Below are positions 44,522-53,794 of a stretch of 64,000 nt of DNA, one piece after another. The notes beneath the pieces are model-generated. The model did not search any database, had not been told where the DNA came from, and saw only the letters and a list, made by a program, of their open reading frames with translations. How positions within the stretch are numbered: position 1 is the first letter of the stretch; every line of letters begins with the position of its first letter. The DNA is from an uncultured Flavobacteriales bacterium. GTDB lineage: Bacteria > Bacteroidota > Bacteroidia > Flavobacteriales_D > Parvicellaceae. The stretch is taken from positions 186,001-250,000 of the forward strand of contig CALSRM010000001.1 in the NCBI GenBank assembly GCA_943788755.1, in the 5' to 3' direction. A program made the position numbers and the translations under genes.

Positions 44522-45952
44522 TTATTGAAGACTTAGTTTCTTTTCTAAATCATCCAAGTATCTTCTAAATGTTTTGTCAGTATCTGCTAAGTTGTTTACT
44601 GTTCGGCAAGCATGTAATACGGTGGCATGATCTTTTCCTCCACAGTGCATTCCGATATTTGCTAAAGAGGATTTAGTCATTTTTTTAGAGAAGTACATGG
44701 CTATTTGTCTTGCTTGAACAACTTCTCTTTTTCTTGTTTTAGACTTCATTAATTCGATTGGTAAATCGAAATAATCACAAACTACCTTTTGAATGTATTC
44801 GATGCTAACTTCACGAGCAGTGTTCTTAACAAATTTATCTATCATTTGTTTGGCTAAGTCTAGCGTAATAGATTTTTTATTTAAAGAAGATTGTGCAATT
44901 AAAGAAATTAAAGCTCCTTCTAGCTCTCTAATGTTGGTTGAGATGCTATAAGCTAGGTATTCGATAACTTCTTTCGGAAGTTCGATCCCGTCTTGATACA
45001 TTTTCTTTTGAAGTATAGCTATTCTCGTTTCTAAGTCAGGAACTTGTAAATCTGCAGATAATCCCCATTTAAAACGAGATAATAATCTTTGTTCCATTCC
45101 TTGTAGCTCAACCGGAGCTTTATCAGAAGTAAGAACTAATTGTTTTCCTGTTTGGTGTAGGTGATTGAAGATATGGAAAAATACATCCTGTGTTTTTTCC
45201 TTTCCTGCAAAAAATTGAACATCATCAATTAACAATACGTCTATCATTTGATAGAAGTGTATAAAGTCGTTTGTGTTGTTGTTTTTTACTGAATCAATAA
45301 ATTGATGCGTAAATTTTTCAGATGACACATATAAAACCGTTTTATTTGGAAATCTATTTTTGATAGAGATTCCAATTGCGTGAGACAAATGTGTTTTTCC
45401 AAGACCAACACCACCGTATATCAATAGTGGGTTGAATGCGGTTCCTCCTGGTTTTTCTGCTACAGCGTATCCAGCAGATCTGGCAAGTCTGTTACAGTCA
45501 CCTTCTACAAAGTTTTCAAATGAGTAATTCGGGTTTAAGTTTGAATCAACATTTACTTTGCGAAGACCTGGAATAATGAATGGGTTTCTAATCGGATTAG
45601 AACTAATGTCCAATGGCATTGCAACAGGTCTGTTTTTAATAGCTCGTTTATCCGTGGTAGGAATTTTTACAGTATATGGATTAGAGCTGTTCTTGTTATT
45701 CTCCATAATGATGCTGTATTCAAGCTTAGCATCAGGTCCAATTTCTTTGCGAATCGTTTTCTTTAACAATTCGATATAATGTTCTTCCAACCACTCATAA
45801 AAAAATTGTGATGGAACCTGGATAGTTAATATGTTACTTTTAAGCTTTACAGCTTTAATTGGGACGAACCATGTTTTGAATGCTTGTAAAGGAACATTAT
45901 CCTTTATTACTTCTAAACAATTGTTCCAAACGTTTTCCAGGTTTTTACTCAT
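44522..45952 (-). CDS. dnaA: chromosomal replication initiator DnaA
   Basis: 476 residues. Domain I at about 1-80, linker to about 130, AAA+ domain with Walker A GGVGLGKTHL, Walker B LLIDDVQFF and arginine-finger region, and domain IV with the DnaA-box recognition signature CGGKDHATVLHACRTV. It binds oriC and melts the origin. The gene stands alone; dnaN and recF are not adjacent, and I found no cluster of DnaA boxes in the 168 bp upstream, so oriC is not shown to be here. Confidence 0.97.
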   Translation of the reverse strand: MSKNLENVWNNCLEVIKDNVPLQAFKTWFVPIKAVKLKSNILTIQVPSQFFYEWLEEHYIELLKKTIRKEIGPDAKLEYSIIMENNKNSSNPYTVKIPTTDKRAIKNRPVAMPLDISSNPIRNPFIIPGLRKVNVDSNLNPNYSFENFVEGDCNRLARSAGYAVAEKPGGTAFNPLLIYGGVGLGKTHLSHAIGISIKNRFPNKTVLYVSSEKFTHQFIDSVKNNNTNDFIHFYQMIDVLLIDDVQFFAGKEKTQDVFFHIFNHLHQTGKQLVLTSDKAPVELQGMEQRLLSRFKWGLSADLQVPDLETRIAILQKKMYQDGIELPKEVIEYLAYSISTNIRELEGALISLIAQSSLNKKSITLDLAKQMIDKFVKNTAREVSIEYIQKVVCDYFDLPIELMKSKTRKREVVQARQIAMYFSKKMTKSSLANIGMHCGGKDHATVLHACRTVNNLADTDKTFRRYLDDLEKKLSLQ

Positions 45953-46120
45953 TTTATTTAAAAGTGTTAAAGGTTAGTAATTAAATATTATGCAATTTTT
46001 TAAAGTTCGAATAGTGGTGCAAACCGTTATTTAAATCGCTGCACAAATATTAACATAAAATAGTTTTAAAAAAAACGAAATTGCTATTGTTTAGTTAAAA
46101 TGTTTTACAGTGTAAAACAA

Positions 46121-47062
46121 TTAAATCTTGGCATAATTTTTAGAGGGTCTAAAGCTTGCGTTTAAATCATCTATTCGTTTTTTTTCTTGATTAAAATAGA
46201 AATCTACTCTACCGAGGCCCAAAGCTGCCCAACCAGCTTGATTTACTAATGTAGGTTTACCGGCTTTATTTAAAAAAGTTACAGCTTTGTCAAGAAATGT
46301 ATGTGTGTGTCCTCCAATAATTAAGTCAATGTTTTCTGTTCTCTTTGCAAGAATTTTATCGGAGAGAGTTTCAGACTCATATTCATACCCTAAATGAGAT
46401 AAACAAATTACCGCATTGCACGCATGTTCTTTCTTTAAAAGTTTAGCGTATTTATTCGCCGTTGCAATTGGGTCATTATATATGGTATTTCCATATAATC
46501 TAGAATCGACCAATCCGTCTAATTCAATTCCAATTCCAAATATGCCAATTTTAATTCCTTGCTTCTCTATTATATGATAGGGTTTTGTTTTTCCCTTAAG
46601 TATAGTTTCGTCAAAATCATAATTAGCGCATAAAAAGGGAAAATTAGCATTATGTAGCACATTGTTGAATCCGTCAATTCCATTGTCGAAATCATGATTG
46701 CCCATTGTTCCGGCATCATATTTCATCTGGCTCATTAACTTTAATTCGATTTCTCCTCCGAAAAGATTAAAATAAGGTGTGCCTTGAAAAATGTCTCCGG
46801 CATCTAATAATAGAACATTGCTTTCTTCATTTCGAATTTGTTTAATCAAAGTAGCAACTCTAGACATTCCTCCTTGATTAGGGTATTTCTTGTCGTTTGG
46901 TCCGAAAGGATCAATTCGACTGTGCATATCATTTGTGTGTAAAATTGTTAATTTGACTAGCTTTTCTTTATTGACTAGGTCGAATATGTCAAATGAGCTA
47001 AGGGTGGAAATTCCAGCGACCCCAATTAAAATATTTTTTACAAATTTCCTTCTATTCTGCAT
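46121..47062 (-). CDS. metallophosphatase, 5'-nucleotidase N-terminal (catalytic) domain
   Basis: About 313 residues from the ATG at 47062; the longer frame start at 47080 is less likely. The N-terminus MQNRRKFVKNILIGVAGIST is a Tat-like signal with an RR pair. Calcineurin-like motifs are present: LHTNDMHSR, LLDAGDIFQGTP, MGNHDFDNG and IGGHTHTF. This is the metal-binding half of UshA-type 5'-nucleotidases. The C-terminal substrate-binding half is encoded separately by the preceding gene. It overlaps that gene, so the two chains are made together. Confidence 0.92.
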   Translation of the reverse strand: MQNRRKFVKNILIGVAGISTLSSFDIFDLVNKEKLVKLTILHTNDMHSRIDPFGPNDKKYPNQGGMSRVATLIKQIRNEESNVLLLDAGDIFQGTPYFNLFGGEIELKLMSQMKYDAGTMGNHDFDNGIDGFNNVLHNANFPFLCANYDFDETILKGKTKPYHIIEKQGIKIGIFGIGIELDGLVDSRLYGNTIYNDPIATANKYAKLLKKEHACNAVICLSHLGYEYESETLSDKILAKRTENIDLIIGGHTHTFLDKAVTFLNKAGKPTLVNQAGWAALGLGRVDFYFNQEKKRIDDLNASFRPSKNYAKI

Positions 47063-47828
47063 GGTAAATTCTTCCGTCAAGTACCGCGTTTACTTCGGTA
47101 TTTTTATTGTCCAGCTTGATAATGTGTGTTAAGATAGCATCTCTTAATTTGATTCCTGTATTTTCAATAGATATTGGGTCTAAAAAAAAATCCATATGAT
47201 CACCGCCATTAGAAAGATAGTCTGAAGTTGCTACTCGGTAATTTTTAGATTTGTCAAAAGTGAACGACCCAATTTTTACCTCGGATACTTTGTCGTTAGT
47301 AATTATCATTCTTAATCCACTGACAGGCACGCCAGCCTTTCTCGATTTTGTCATAAGCGATTTTGTTTTTATGTAATCAATCAGATCTAGCATGTTTTCT
47401 CCTGATAGCTCTACTATTACGATCTCATTTTCAAAAGGCATTAATTCAAATATTTTTCCACGTGTTATTTCTCCTTTTGGTAACGGAGTTCTTAGGCCTC
47501 CGTTATTTAAAAGACAGAAATCAACAGGTTTATCACTTATTTCTTTTGCTTTTATATAAGTAAGGTCACAAACAAAATTTCCGAGTAAACCTTCAGGAGC
47601 TCCTATTTCCATATCGATGAGTGAGGTGTTGATAACTTCATTCATTTTAGAGGTTAGTTCTATTCTGTAAGGGGATATAATAGTTTCTGAAAAATCATTT
47701 GTTGATAATTCGTTATTTATTTGTTTATTTTCTGACTTTGAATCAGTTAATTTGTAATGTTGCTTACATCCTGTTACAGAAAGTAATAAAGATAAGTGTA
47801 ATATGTATTTAAAATATTGGTTCATCAT
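47052..47828 (-). CDS. 5'-nucleotidase C-terminal domain lipoprotein
   Basis: About 258 residues from Met at 47828 or 47825; an upstream Met at 47873 lies in poor context. Lipobox SVTGC. The mature part is the 5_nucleotid_C domain: MEIGAPEGLLGNFVCDL, FCLLNNGGLRTPLPKGEITRG and YRVATSDYLSNGGDHMDFF (the substrate-stacking NGGD motif). It would supply the nucleotide-binding half to the metallophosphatase encoded next, which is unusual against the single-chain UshA but recurs in Bacteroidota. Divergent from the thioesterase gene. Confidence 0.9.
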   Translation of the reverse strand: MMNQYFKYILHLSLLLSVTGCKQHYKLTDSKSENKQINNELSTNDFSETIISPYRIELTSKMNEVINTSLIDMEIGAPEGLLGNFVCDLTYIKAKEISDKPVDFCLLNNGGLRTPLPKGEITRGKIFELMPFENEIVIVELSGENMLDLIDYIKTKSLMTKSRKAGVPVSGLRMIITNDKVSEVKIGSFTFDKSKNYRVATSDYLSNGGDHMDFFLDPISIENTGIKLRDAILTHIIKLDNKNTEVNAVLDGRIYHAE

Positions 47829-47875
47829 TAGTTTTGCAACGCATAAAGTTAAATTATTATATAGGAATAACAAAT

Positions 47876-48286
47876 ATGTATAGTTTTAAAACTAAAGTCA
47901 GGGTTCGATATGCTGAAACCGATAAAATGGGGTTTTGTTACTACGGGAATTATGCGACCTATTTTGAAATTGCAAGGGTAGAAGCTTTAAGAAATCTCGG
48001 AGTAAGCTATAAAGTTTTAGAAGATGAAGGAACATTCCTTCCTGTATCTGAATTTAATGTTAAATACCTTAAACCAGCATACTATGATGATGAGCTTACA
48101 ATTCATGTTTTTATTAAGGAGATGCCAGGTGTAAAAATAAAATTTACCTACGAAACTTATAATGATAAAGATGAAAAGCTTAATTTTGGAGATACTGTTC
48201 TCGTTTTTATTGATGGAGAATCAAAATCTCCGAAAAGACCACCTGAAAAATTAATTAAAGAATTAAATAAATATATTAGATTATGA
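47876..48286 (+). CDS. acyl-CoA thioesterase, YbgC/FadM hot-dog family
   Basis: 136 residues from the ATG at 47876 (MYSFKTKVRVRYAETDKMGF); a longer frame from 47834 adds a non-homologous leader. The catalytic pattern YAETDKMGFCYYGNYATYFE (Asp followed by the Y/N region) is that of 4-hydroxybenzoyl-CoA thioesterase-like hot-dog enzymes. It hydrolyses short or aromatic acyl-CoAs. It overlaps the next gene by four bases. Confidence 0.93.
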   Translation: MYSFKTKVRVRYAETDKMGFCYYGNYATYFEIARVEALRNLGVSYKVLEDEGTFLPVSEFNVKYLKPAYYDDELTIHVFIKEMPGVKIKFTYETYNDKDEKLNFGDTVLVFIDGESKSPKRPPEKLIKELNKYIRL

Positions 48287-49965
48287 AAAAAGGGTTAATA
48301 TTTCTTTTTGCTACATTATTTTTATCGGTAAATATTCTGTCTCAAGACAAGAGTTTCAAGGAACTTTATTCGGAGTCTTTCTCTTTTTTGGAAGTAGAGA
48401 ATTACAGAAAAGCGCTTCCAATTTTATTGGAGATGTTTGAAATGGATAAAAAAAATGCGAATACTGCTTTTACAATAGGAAATTGCTACATGAATACGCA
48501 AAACGAAAAACCTCGAGCTATTCCTTACTTTGAAGCAGCTAAAGAAAAGTTGACAGTTGAATATAAAGTAGGAGACCATAAAGAGAAAAGTTCGCCATTG
48601 GAGGTTATACGGTTTTTAGGTCAAGCCTACCATGTAAATTATGAGTTTGATAAGGCTTTAGAAGAGTTTAAAACTTACCGGGATATTTTGAATAAAAATA
48701 ATAAAGAATATTGGGATGCGGTTACACATGATATAAGAATGTCTCGAACTGCTATTGAATTGATGAAAAAACCAGTTAATGTCTTCATTAAGTCAGCTGA
48801 AATTATGAACACTAAATATTCTGAATATAGGCCAAAAGTAAATGCGGAAGAAACATTTTTATATTTTACCACGCGCCGAAAGGGAGAATCCAATTTAGTG
48901 GACGATGAAGGTAGGTATTTTGAGGATATTTATTATTCGGTGAAAGCAAAAGGTGAATGGACTGAGCCAGTAAGAATGAGTGATAGTATCAATACAGATA
49001 GTCACGATGCTTGTTTGTATATTTCTCCAGATGGCCAGATGATGTATGTTTATCAATTTGATGGAGGATTGGATGCTGGTGGAAGTATCTATGAATCTAG
49101 ATTAATTGGGAGAGAATGGACAAAACCTGAGAAATTAATTGCTGATATTAATTCTGAATATTGGGAAACAGATGCAAGTTTAAATACTTCGGGTAATATA
49201 ATCTTTTTTACAAGTGATAGGCCGGGAGGTATTGGTGAAGATAATAGAGATATTTGGATGATGAAAAAACTTCCAACTGGTGCTTGGGCTAAAATACAAC
49301 CATTACCAGCTTCAATTAATACTCCGTATGATGAAGAGAGTCCCTACTTGCATCCAGATGGAAAGACCTTATACTTCAGTTCAAAAGGGCATAATTCAAT
49401 GGGTGGGTATGACGTTTTTAGTACAGAGTTACTAGAAGATGGATCATGGAGTGATGTAATAAATCTAGGTTATCCGGTTAATACAACAGGTGACGACGTA
49501 TTCTATTTTCCTTCTGTTGATGGCAAAAGAGCTTATTTTTCTTCATATAGAGATGAGGGAAAAGGAGAGCAGGATATTTACATATTAACTTATGAAAACG
49601 AAGGTTCTAGTAAAGGAGCGTTGGCAATTTACAAAGGTGTTTCTAAAGATGAAGAAGATAATCCCATCAAAGACTTAGTCATTAAAATTATAGACATAAA
49701 TAGTGGTGAAAAGTTTGGTGAGTATAGACCAAATCTAGAAACAGGCGAGTTTCTATTCGTTTTGGAAGCTGGTAAGACTTATGAAATTTACTATGAAACA
49801 AGAAGTAGTAATGTAACAGAAGTTCTTCGTGTTGATGAAGATGGTATTGTAACTGTAATTAAGGAAGTTACAGAAGTTGATGGGGTGTTATTCGTTAAAG
49901 ATTTTGGTGAGGATACCATTGCTAATGTAGCAGTTACTGATGTAGCAGTTACTGATCAGTTCTGA
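48283..49965 (+). CDS. TPR/PD40 region of an OmpA-family envelope protein (N-terminal part, frameshifted)
   Basis: 560 residues. Signal peptide (MKKGLIFLFATLFLSVNILS), TPR-like helices (about 25-150), a WD40-like PD40 propeller (about 180-430, with FTTRRKGESN, YISPDGQMMYVY, FTSDRPGGIGEDNRDIWMM, LHPDGKTLYFSS and YFSSYRDEGKGEQDIY) and a short beta domain. It ends in VAVTDVAVTDQF inside a run of 15 bp repeats. The same architecture in Bacteroidota continues into an OmpA domain, which here lies in another frame directly downstream. See next entry. Confidence 0.87.
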   Translation: MKKGLIFLFATLFLSVNILSQDKSFKELYSESFSFLEVENYRKALPILLEMFEMDKKNANTAFTIGNCYMNTQNEKPRAIPYFEAAKEKLTVEYKVGDHKEKSSPLEVIRFLGQAYHVNYEFDKALEEFKTYRDILNKNNKEYWDAVTHDIRMSRTAIELMKKPVNVFIKSAEIMNTKYSEYRPKVNAEETFLYFTTRRKGESNLVDDEGRYFEDIYYSVKAKGEWTEPVRMSDSINTDSHDACLYISPDGQMMYVYQFDGGLDAGGSIYESRLIGREWTKPEKLIADINSEYWETDASLNTSGNIIFFTSDRPGGIGEDNRDIWMMKKLPTGAWAKIQPLPASINTPYDEESPYLHPDGKTLYFSSKGHNSMGGYDVFSTELLEDGSWSDVINLGYPVNTTGDDVFYFPSVDGKRAYFSSYRDEGKGEQDIYILTYENEGSSKGALAIYKGVSKDEEDNPIKDLVIKIIDINSGEKFGEYRPNLETGEFLFVLEAGKTYEIYYETRSSNVTEVLRVDEDGIVTVIKEVTEVDGVLFVKDFGEDTIANVAVTDVAVTDQF

Positions 49966-50000
49966 TCATAGTTCCTGATACAATAGTTCCTGATGAAACT
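49924..50000 (+). repeat. 15 bp-type minisatellite at the PD40-OmpA junction
   Basis: Units sharing GTTnCTGAT: GTAGCAGTTACTGAT twice in a row, then shortened units spaced 11 and 12 bp, then two GTTCCTGAT units spaced 15 bp. They encode VAVTD and IVPD linkers. The shortened units together cause the frame change. Confidence 0.8.
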
Positions 50001-50003
50001 CTA

Positions 50004-50399
50004 TTGACACAAACAGAAGTTAATAATACGTTGAATACCGGAGATATGTTGTCGATTAAATCGGTGATGTTTGTTTATGATCAGGTTAAACTAATTAAAG
50101 AGTCTCAACCCGAATTAGATAAAATAGTGAATTATATGAACCAGTATAAGGATGCTAAATTAGTGATAAATGGACATACGGATTCAAGAGGCGAAGCTGC
50201 TTATAATAATTTGTTGTCAAAAGCTAGAGCTAATAAAATGAGAGATTACCTAATAAAAGCAGGTATTCAGCATATTAGATTGGAGACACATGGTTACGGT
50301 GAGTCTAAACCAATTGCTGATAATCAAAATTCAGATGGATCTGATAATCCTTCAGGCCGTCAGAAAAACAGAAGGGTAGAATTTACTGTGAAAAAATAG
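50004..50399 (+). CDS. OmpA-like peptidoglycan-binding domain (C-terminal part, frameshifted)
   Basis: 131 codons from a TTG; the frame is open from about 49955 and includes IVPDTIVPDETLL. The OmpA domain shows the usual motifs: SVMFVYDQVKL, LVINGHTDSRGEAAYNNLLSKARA, and RKN-type end GRQKNRRVEFTVKK. It binds peptidoglycan noncovalently. A two-repeat deviation (11 and 12 bp units among 15 bp units) at about 49945-49985 breaks the frame to the PD40 protein upstream. Alone, this piece lacks a signal peptide and would not reach the periplasm. The domain itself is intact. Confidence 0.87.
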   Translation: MTQTEVNNTLNTGDMLSIKSVMFVYDQVKLIKESQPELDKIVNYMNQYKDAKLVINGHTDSRGEAAYNNLLSKARANKMRDYLIKAGIQHIRLETHGYGESKPIADNQNSDGSDNPSGRQKNRRVEFTVKK

Positions 50400-52048
50400 T
50401 GCTGAGTCATTTATCTGTAAAGAACTATGCGTTAATTGAAGAATTAGAAATTGATTTTTTAAAAGGATTTAGCGTTATAACCGGTGAAACAGGGTCTGGT
50501 AAATCAATAATGCTTGGAGCTCTTGGTCTAATTCTTGGCGAAAGAGCAGATTTAAAAGCTTTAAGAGATCCTAGCGTTAAATGTGTTATTGAAGGAACTT
50601 TCGAATTGTCGAAAGACTTATTTATGTCTTTTTTTGTGGAAAACGACATCGACTTTGATAGACAATCAATTATCAGGAGAGAAATAACGCCTAGCGGAAA
50701 ATCAAGGGCCTTCGTAAATGACACTCCGGTGGTTCTTCCGGTTTTAAAAGAATTAGGAACATCATTAATCGATATTCATAGTCAGCACCAAACCCTACTA
50801 TTAAATAAAAGCAGTTTTCAATTTGAAGTGTTAGATGCTTCTAGTAAGTCTTCTAATATTAAAGGAGGTTATCTTAAGGAATTCCGTGCGTATAAATCTT
50901 TGTACAATAAATTGCAACGCCTCATTGAATCCGAACGAAAAGCAAATGCTGATAAGGATTTTATCATATTTCAATTAAAAGATTTCGAAGGATTGGATCT
51001 AGAGAGTTTGAGTGAAAGTGACATAGAAGAAGAGCTTTCGTTACTTTCAAATGCAGAGGAAGTAATTAATCTTTCCAGTCAGGTAGCTGATGAATTAAAC
51101 GGTAATAACTCAGTTATTGGAAATTTGATGAATGCTGAACAAGTATTGCTAAAGCTTTCAACATATAATAAGGGTTATACAGATTTATTGGATAGAGTAA
51201 AAAGTGCTATTGTAGAAATTACTGATATTGATGAAGAGGTTTCTAGAAAAGTAGCTTATATTGATGTGAACGAAAATAGATTGGCTGAGCTTTCAGATTT
51301 ATTTGATGTTCTTAACAGGCTTCAAAGAAAACATAACGTTTCAACAGTAGAGGAGTTAATTAAAGTAAAAGCAGGTTTTACGTTAAGAATATCTGCTGTA
51401 ACGAACCTCTCAGATGAGATTCAATTACTCCATAATGAATTGAATAAAAAGCTTTTAGCTGTTAAAGAAAAAGGAAAGCTTTTATCTGATAAGAGACAGA
51501 AAGGAGTTTCTTCGTTGCAAAGTGAGGTGAAAAACTACTTGAGCGAAATGGCAATGCCCCATGCAGAATTAAAAGTTGAGTTAACTCCAAATGAAAACCC
51601 TTCTGAATCCGGACTTGAAAGTATTGAGTTTTTAGTTCGGATGAATAAAGGCTCCAGTTTTGACCCATTGAAAAAAGTAGCCTCTGGTGGAGAGTTGTCG
51701 CGAATTATGTTGGCTATTAAGTCGATTTTAAGTGTCAACGGAAATTTACCAGCAATAATATTTGATGAGATAGATACGGGAGTAAGCGGTGAAGTGGCTA
51801 ATAACATGGGTAGTATAATGAAAAAGATGGCCAATCATTTACAAGTGATTAGCATTACTCATTTACCGCAAATCGCGAGTAAAGGAAAGCAGCATTATAA
51901 AGTTTTTAAGGAGACTAAAGAAGATACTACAATTACAAAAATCACACAATTAAATAGAGGTGACCGTCTTGTGGAAATTGCACAGATGTTAAGTGGAGAA
52001 AACCCTTCTCAAGCTGCAATTGATAACGCGAGGGAGTTATTGAATTAA
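50399..52048 (+). CDS. recN: DNA repair protein RecN
   Basis: 549 residues, SMC-like ATPase with split nucleotide-binding halves and a central coiled coil. N-terminal Walker A GETGSGKSIML and NYALIEELEIDF; the C-terminal half has the ABC signature VASGGELSRIMLAIK, Walker B PAIIFDEIDTGVSG and the His-loop ISITHLPQIAS. It acts in double-strand break repair. Start is GTG at 50399, overlapping the TAG of the OmpA part by one base, so translation is probably coupled. Ends in a four-base tail-to-tail overlap with the DUF1853 gene. Confidence 0.96.
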   Translation: MLSHLSVKNYALIEELEIDFLKGFSVITGETGSGKSIMLGALGLILGERADLKALRDPSVKCVIEGTFELSKDLFMSFFVENDIDFDRQSIIRREITPSGKSRAFVNDTPVVLPVLKELGTSLIDIHSQHQTLLLNKSSFQFEVLDASSKSSNIKGGYLKEFRAYKSLYNKLQRLIESERKANADKDFIIFQLKDFEGLDLESLSESDIEEELSLLSNAEEVINLSSQVADELNGNNSVIGNLMNAEQVLLKLSTYNKGYTDLLDRVKSAIVEITDIDEEVSRKVAYIDVNENRLAELSDLFDVLNRLQRKHNVSTVEELIKVKAGFTLRISAVTNLSDEIQLLHNELNKKLLAVKEKGKLLSDKRQKGVSSLQSEVKNYLSEMAMPHAELKVELTPNENPSESGLESIEFLVRMNKGSSFDPLKKVASGGELSRIMLAIKSILSVNGNLPAIIFDEIDTGVSGEVANNMGSIMKKMANHLQVISITHLPQIASKGKQHYKVFKETKEDTTITKITQLNRGDRLVEIAQMLSGENPSQAAIDNARELLN

Positions 52049-52863
52049 TTCCACCATACAACAAAAAACTTTCCTGTATTACCTTTTTTATCTTTCATCC
52101 AGCAAAGTGGAGATCTTTCGTTATTTAATTGCTGAGTAACTTGCAGTTCAAAATCGGTATAAGAAAGCCAGTTATCTTCAGAGTTCGGATCTAATAACCA
52201 ATCAATTTTAGAAGGAATATAAAATGTATTTTCATTGAGAAGATATAATTCTTTTAAGCGAATATAAAACCCTCTTATGCACTGGTTGTTTACCAGAATA
52301 AACTTCTTGTTTACTAGGTTTAATGGAATAAAAAGTTGTGCTTTGAAATATGTTTTTTGTTTAATTTCCGCTAGTTTGATTTGGAGTTTTTCAAGGTGTA
52401 ATTTTGTTTGTTTATGAAATAGTATGGGTAATTGTTTTTCTTTTAGCTTTGTTAATTTCTGTAGTAAACTATCTTTTCGATTGGGTCCGATCCATCTGTC
52501 TATTTCCTCAGAACTATTGTCTGGATCATAAAGATAAAATTTGTATACAATTTCAAGGTGAATGAATTGTCTCTGCAGTTTTAACAGACAATCTATTTCA
52601 CCTAAAGTAATTTTGTTTTCAATTATTTGAAGGTTTTCTCTGAGTATATTAATCGAATCGTATTGATTTAGTTCATGAGAAACAAATCGTTCAACTATTT
52701 TCCCTAACCGAATGTTCGAAGGTAGTATGCCTTCATAAGTAGGTGTAGCTTTGTGAAGAGGTAACTGTAACTGTGATAACTTATTTAAAGGCTTTTTGGT
52801 CCAAAGGAAAGGAGTGCTTAAGAAACCCTGGTATAGATCGGTTATTTTAGAATGATGATGCAA
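52045..52863 (-). CDS. DUF1853 family protein
   Basis: 272 residues of the DUF1853 family, recognised by the block RWIGPNRKDSLLQKLTKLKEKQLP and by KITLGEIDCLLKL with HLEIVYKFYLY. The spacing of acidic and Lys residues in the latter (GEIDxLL ... HLEIVYKFYL) resembles the PD-(D/E)xK nuclease fold, a guess from pattern only. Cytosolic, single gene. Role unknown. Confidence 0.85.
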   Translation of the reverse strand: MHHHSKITDLYQGFLSTPFLWTKKPLNKLSQLQLPLHKATPTYEGILPSNIRLGKIVERFVSHELNQYDSINILRENLQIIENKITLGEIDCLLKLQRQFIHLEIVYKFYLYDPDNSSEEIDRWIGPNRKDSLLQKLTKLKEKQLPILFHKQTKLHLEKLQIKLAEIKQKTYFKAQLFIPLNLVNKKFILVNNQCIRGFYIRLKELYLLNENTFYIPSKIDWLLDPNSEDNWLSYTDFELQVTQQLNNERSPLCWMKDKKGNTGKFFVVWWN

Positions 52864-53037
52864 AATATTTCTTTGATGTAGTCAGATTACAAACATCGTA
52901 ATAAAACTTATTTAATCGCTATTTAATTACGTTTATAGTATTTCTGCTTATTCATTTTTTTAGAATTGATAAAACAAATCCTCAAATAAAACAGGGGAAT
53001 GATATCGTTTCGATTTGTAAGAATGGTTTAAAAGTCT

Positions 53038-53715
53038 CTAACTCCTTTTTGGATGGTTTTTCTTTAATTCATTTTCATGGAACTCAACTTTTTTGACAAC
53101 TTTTTTGAGCCATTCAAAATAAAGTTCATCTTTTTCTTTTTGTGGTAGTTGCCATTTAATATCAGACTTTCTAAGCTTTTCCGTTAAGGTATGTATACAC
53201 ATAGCAGCTGATACAGAGATGTTAAAGCTTTCGGTAAAACCATACATGGGAATTTTCATATGAACATCTGCCATTTCCAAAGCTTTATCCGTTAAGCCTT
53301 CGGCTTCTGTTCCAAACATCAAAGCAATAGGTTTGTCCAAGGGAAGTTCATCTAAAAGGATGTCTTCTTCATGCGGAGAGGTTGCAACAATGGTATATCC
53401 TTTTTCTTTTAAAGAGTTGATACAATCCACTGTATTGTATGTTTTTTCATTGTACTTCTGCATGGTTAACCATTTGGTAGAGCCCAACGCTACCAGAGGA
53501 TTTATGTCATACTCATTTCTATTTTCAATGATGTGAACATCTTGAATGCCAAAGCAATCACAGCTTCGTAATACAGCACTGGCATTTTGAGATTGAAAAA
53601 CATCTTCAATAACTACCGTTAAATGCCGAGTTCTTTCATTCAATACCTTTTTGAATAGTTCCTTTTTGTGATCAGAAACCAATGGTTCTATTCTGTTTTG
53701 AAATTCTTTGTCCAT
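53038..53715 (-). CDS. SPOUT-family RNA 2'-O-methyltransferase, TrmH type
   Basis: 225 residues. The SpoU/TrmH motifs are clear: NASAVLRSCDCFGIQDVHII (motif 1), LMFGTEAEGLTDKAL (motif 2) and IPMYGFTESFNISVSAAM (motif 3, forming the knotted SAM pocket). The order and the C-terminal extension fit tRNA guanosine-18 2'-O-methyltransferase rather than an rRNA enzyme; this is inference. A TACATTTG promoter element at 53721-53728 (coding strand) ends five bases before the ATG, implying a leaderless message. Confidence 0.92.
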   Translation of the reverse strand: MDKEFQNRIEPLVSDHKKELFKKVLNERTRHLTVVIEDVFQSQNASAVLRSCDCFGIQDVHIIENRNEYDINPLVALGSTKWLTMQKYNEKTYNTVDCINSLKEKGYTIVATSPHEEDILLDELPLDKPIALMFGTEAEGLTDKALEMADVHMKIPMYGFTESFNISVSAAMCIHTLTEKLRKSDIKWQLPQKEKDELYFEWLKKVVKKVEFHENELKKNHPKRS

Positions 53716-53720
53716 GGTTG

Positions 53721-53728
53721 CAAATGTA
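53721..53728 (-). promoter_or_regulatory. -7 promoter element of the TrmH-type gene
   Basis: CAAATGTA on the plus strand reads TACATTTG on the coding strand (TAnnTTTG). It lies five bases upstream of the ATG, so transcription should start at or beside the start codon. No clear TTG at the upstream distance. Confidence 0.5.
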
Positions 53729-53740
53729 AAATATTAAAGC

Positions 53741-53769
53741 AAAAAAAAACCTCATCCATAAGGAAGAGG
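53741..53769 (-). terminator. intrinsic terminator of the HU gene
   Basis: On the minus strand the stem CCTCTTCC/GGATGAGG (one mismatch, TTAT loop) is followed by nine T residues (53741-53749). It lies 25 bases after the HU stop. Confidence 0.85.
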
Positions 53770-53794
53770 CTTTTTTCTTTAGAATTAATTCTAA

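Noticed and set aside
45953-46120. oriC next to dnaA
   Set aside because: No cluster of recognisable DnaA boxes and no dnaN or AT-rich unwinding arrangement; Bacteroidota dnaA is often away from the origin.
47052-47062. Frameshift between the two 5'-nucleotidase halves
   Set aside because: Each half has its own export signal and the domain order is reversed, so this is a real two-gene arrangement.
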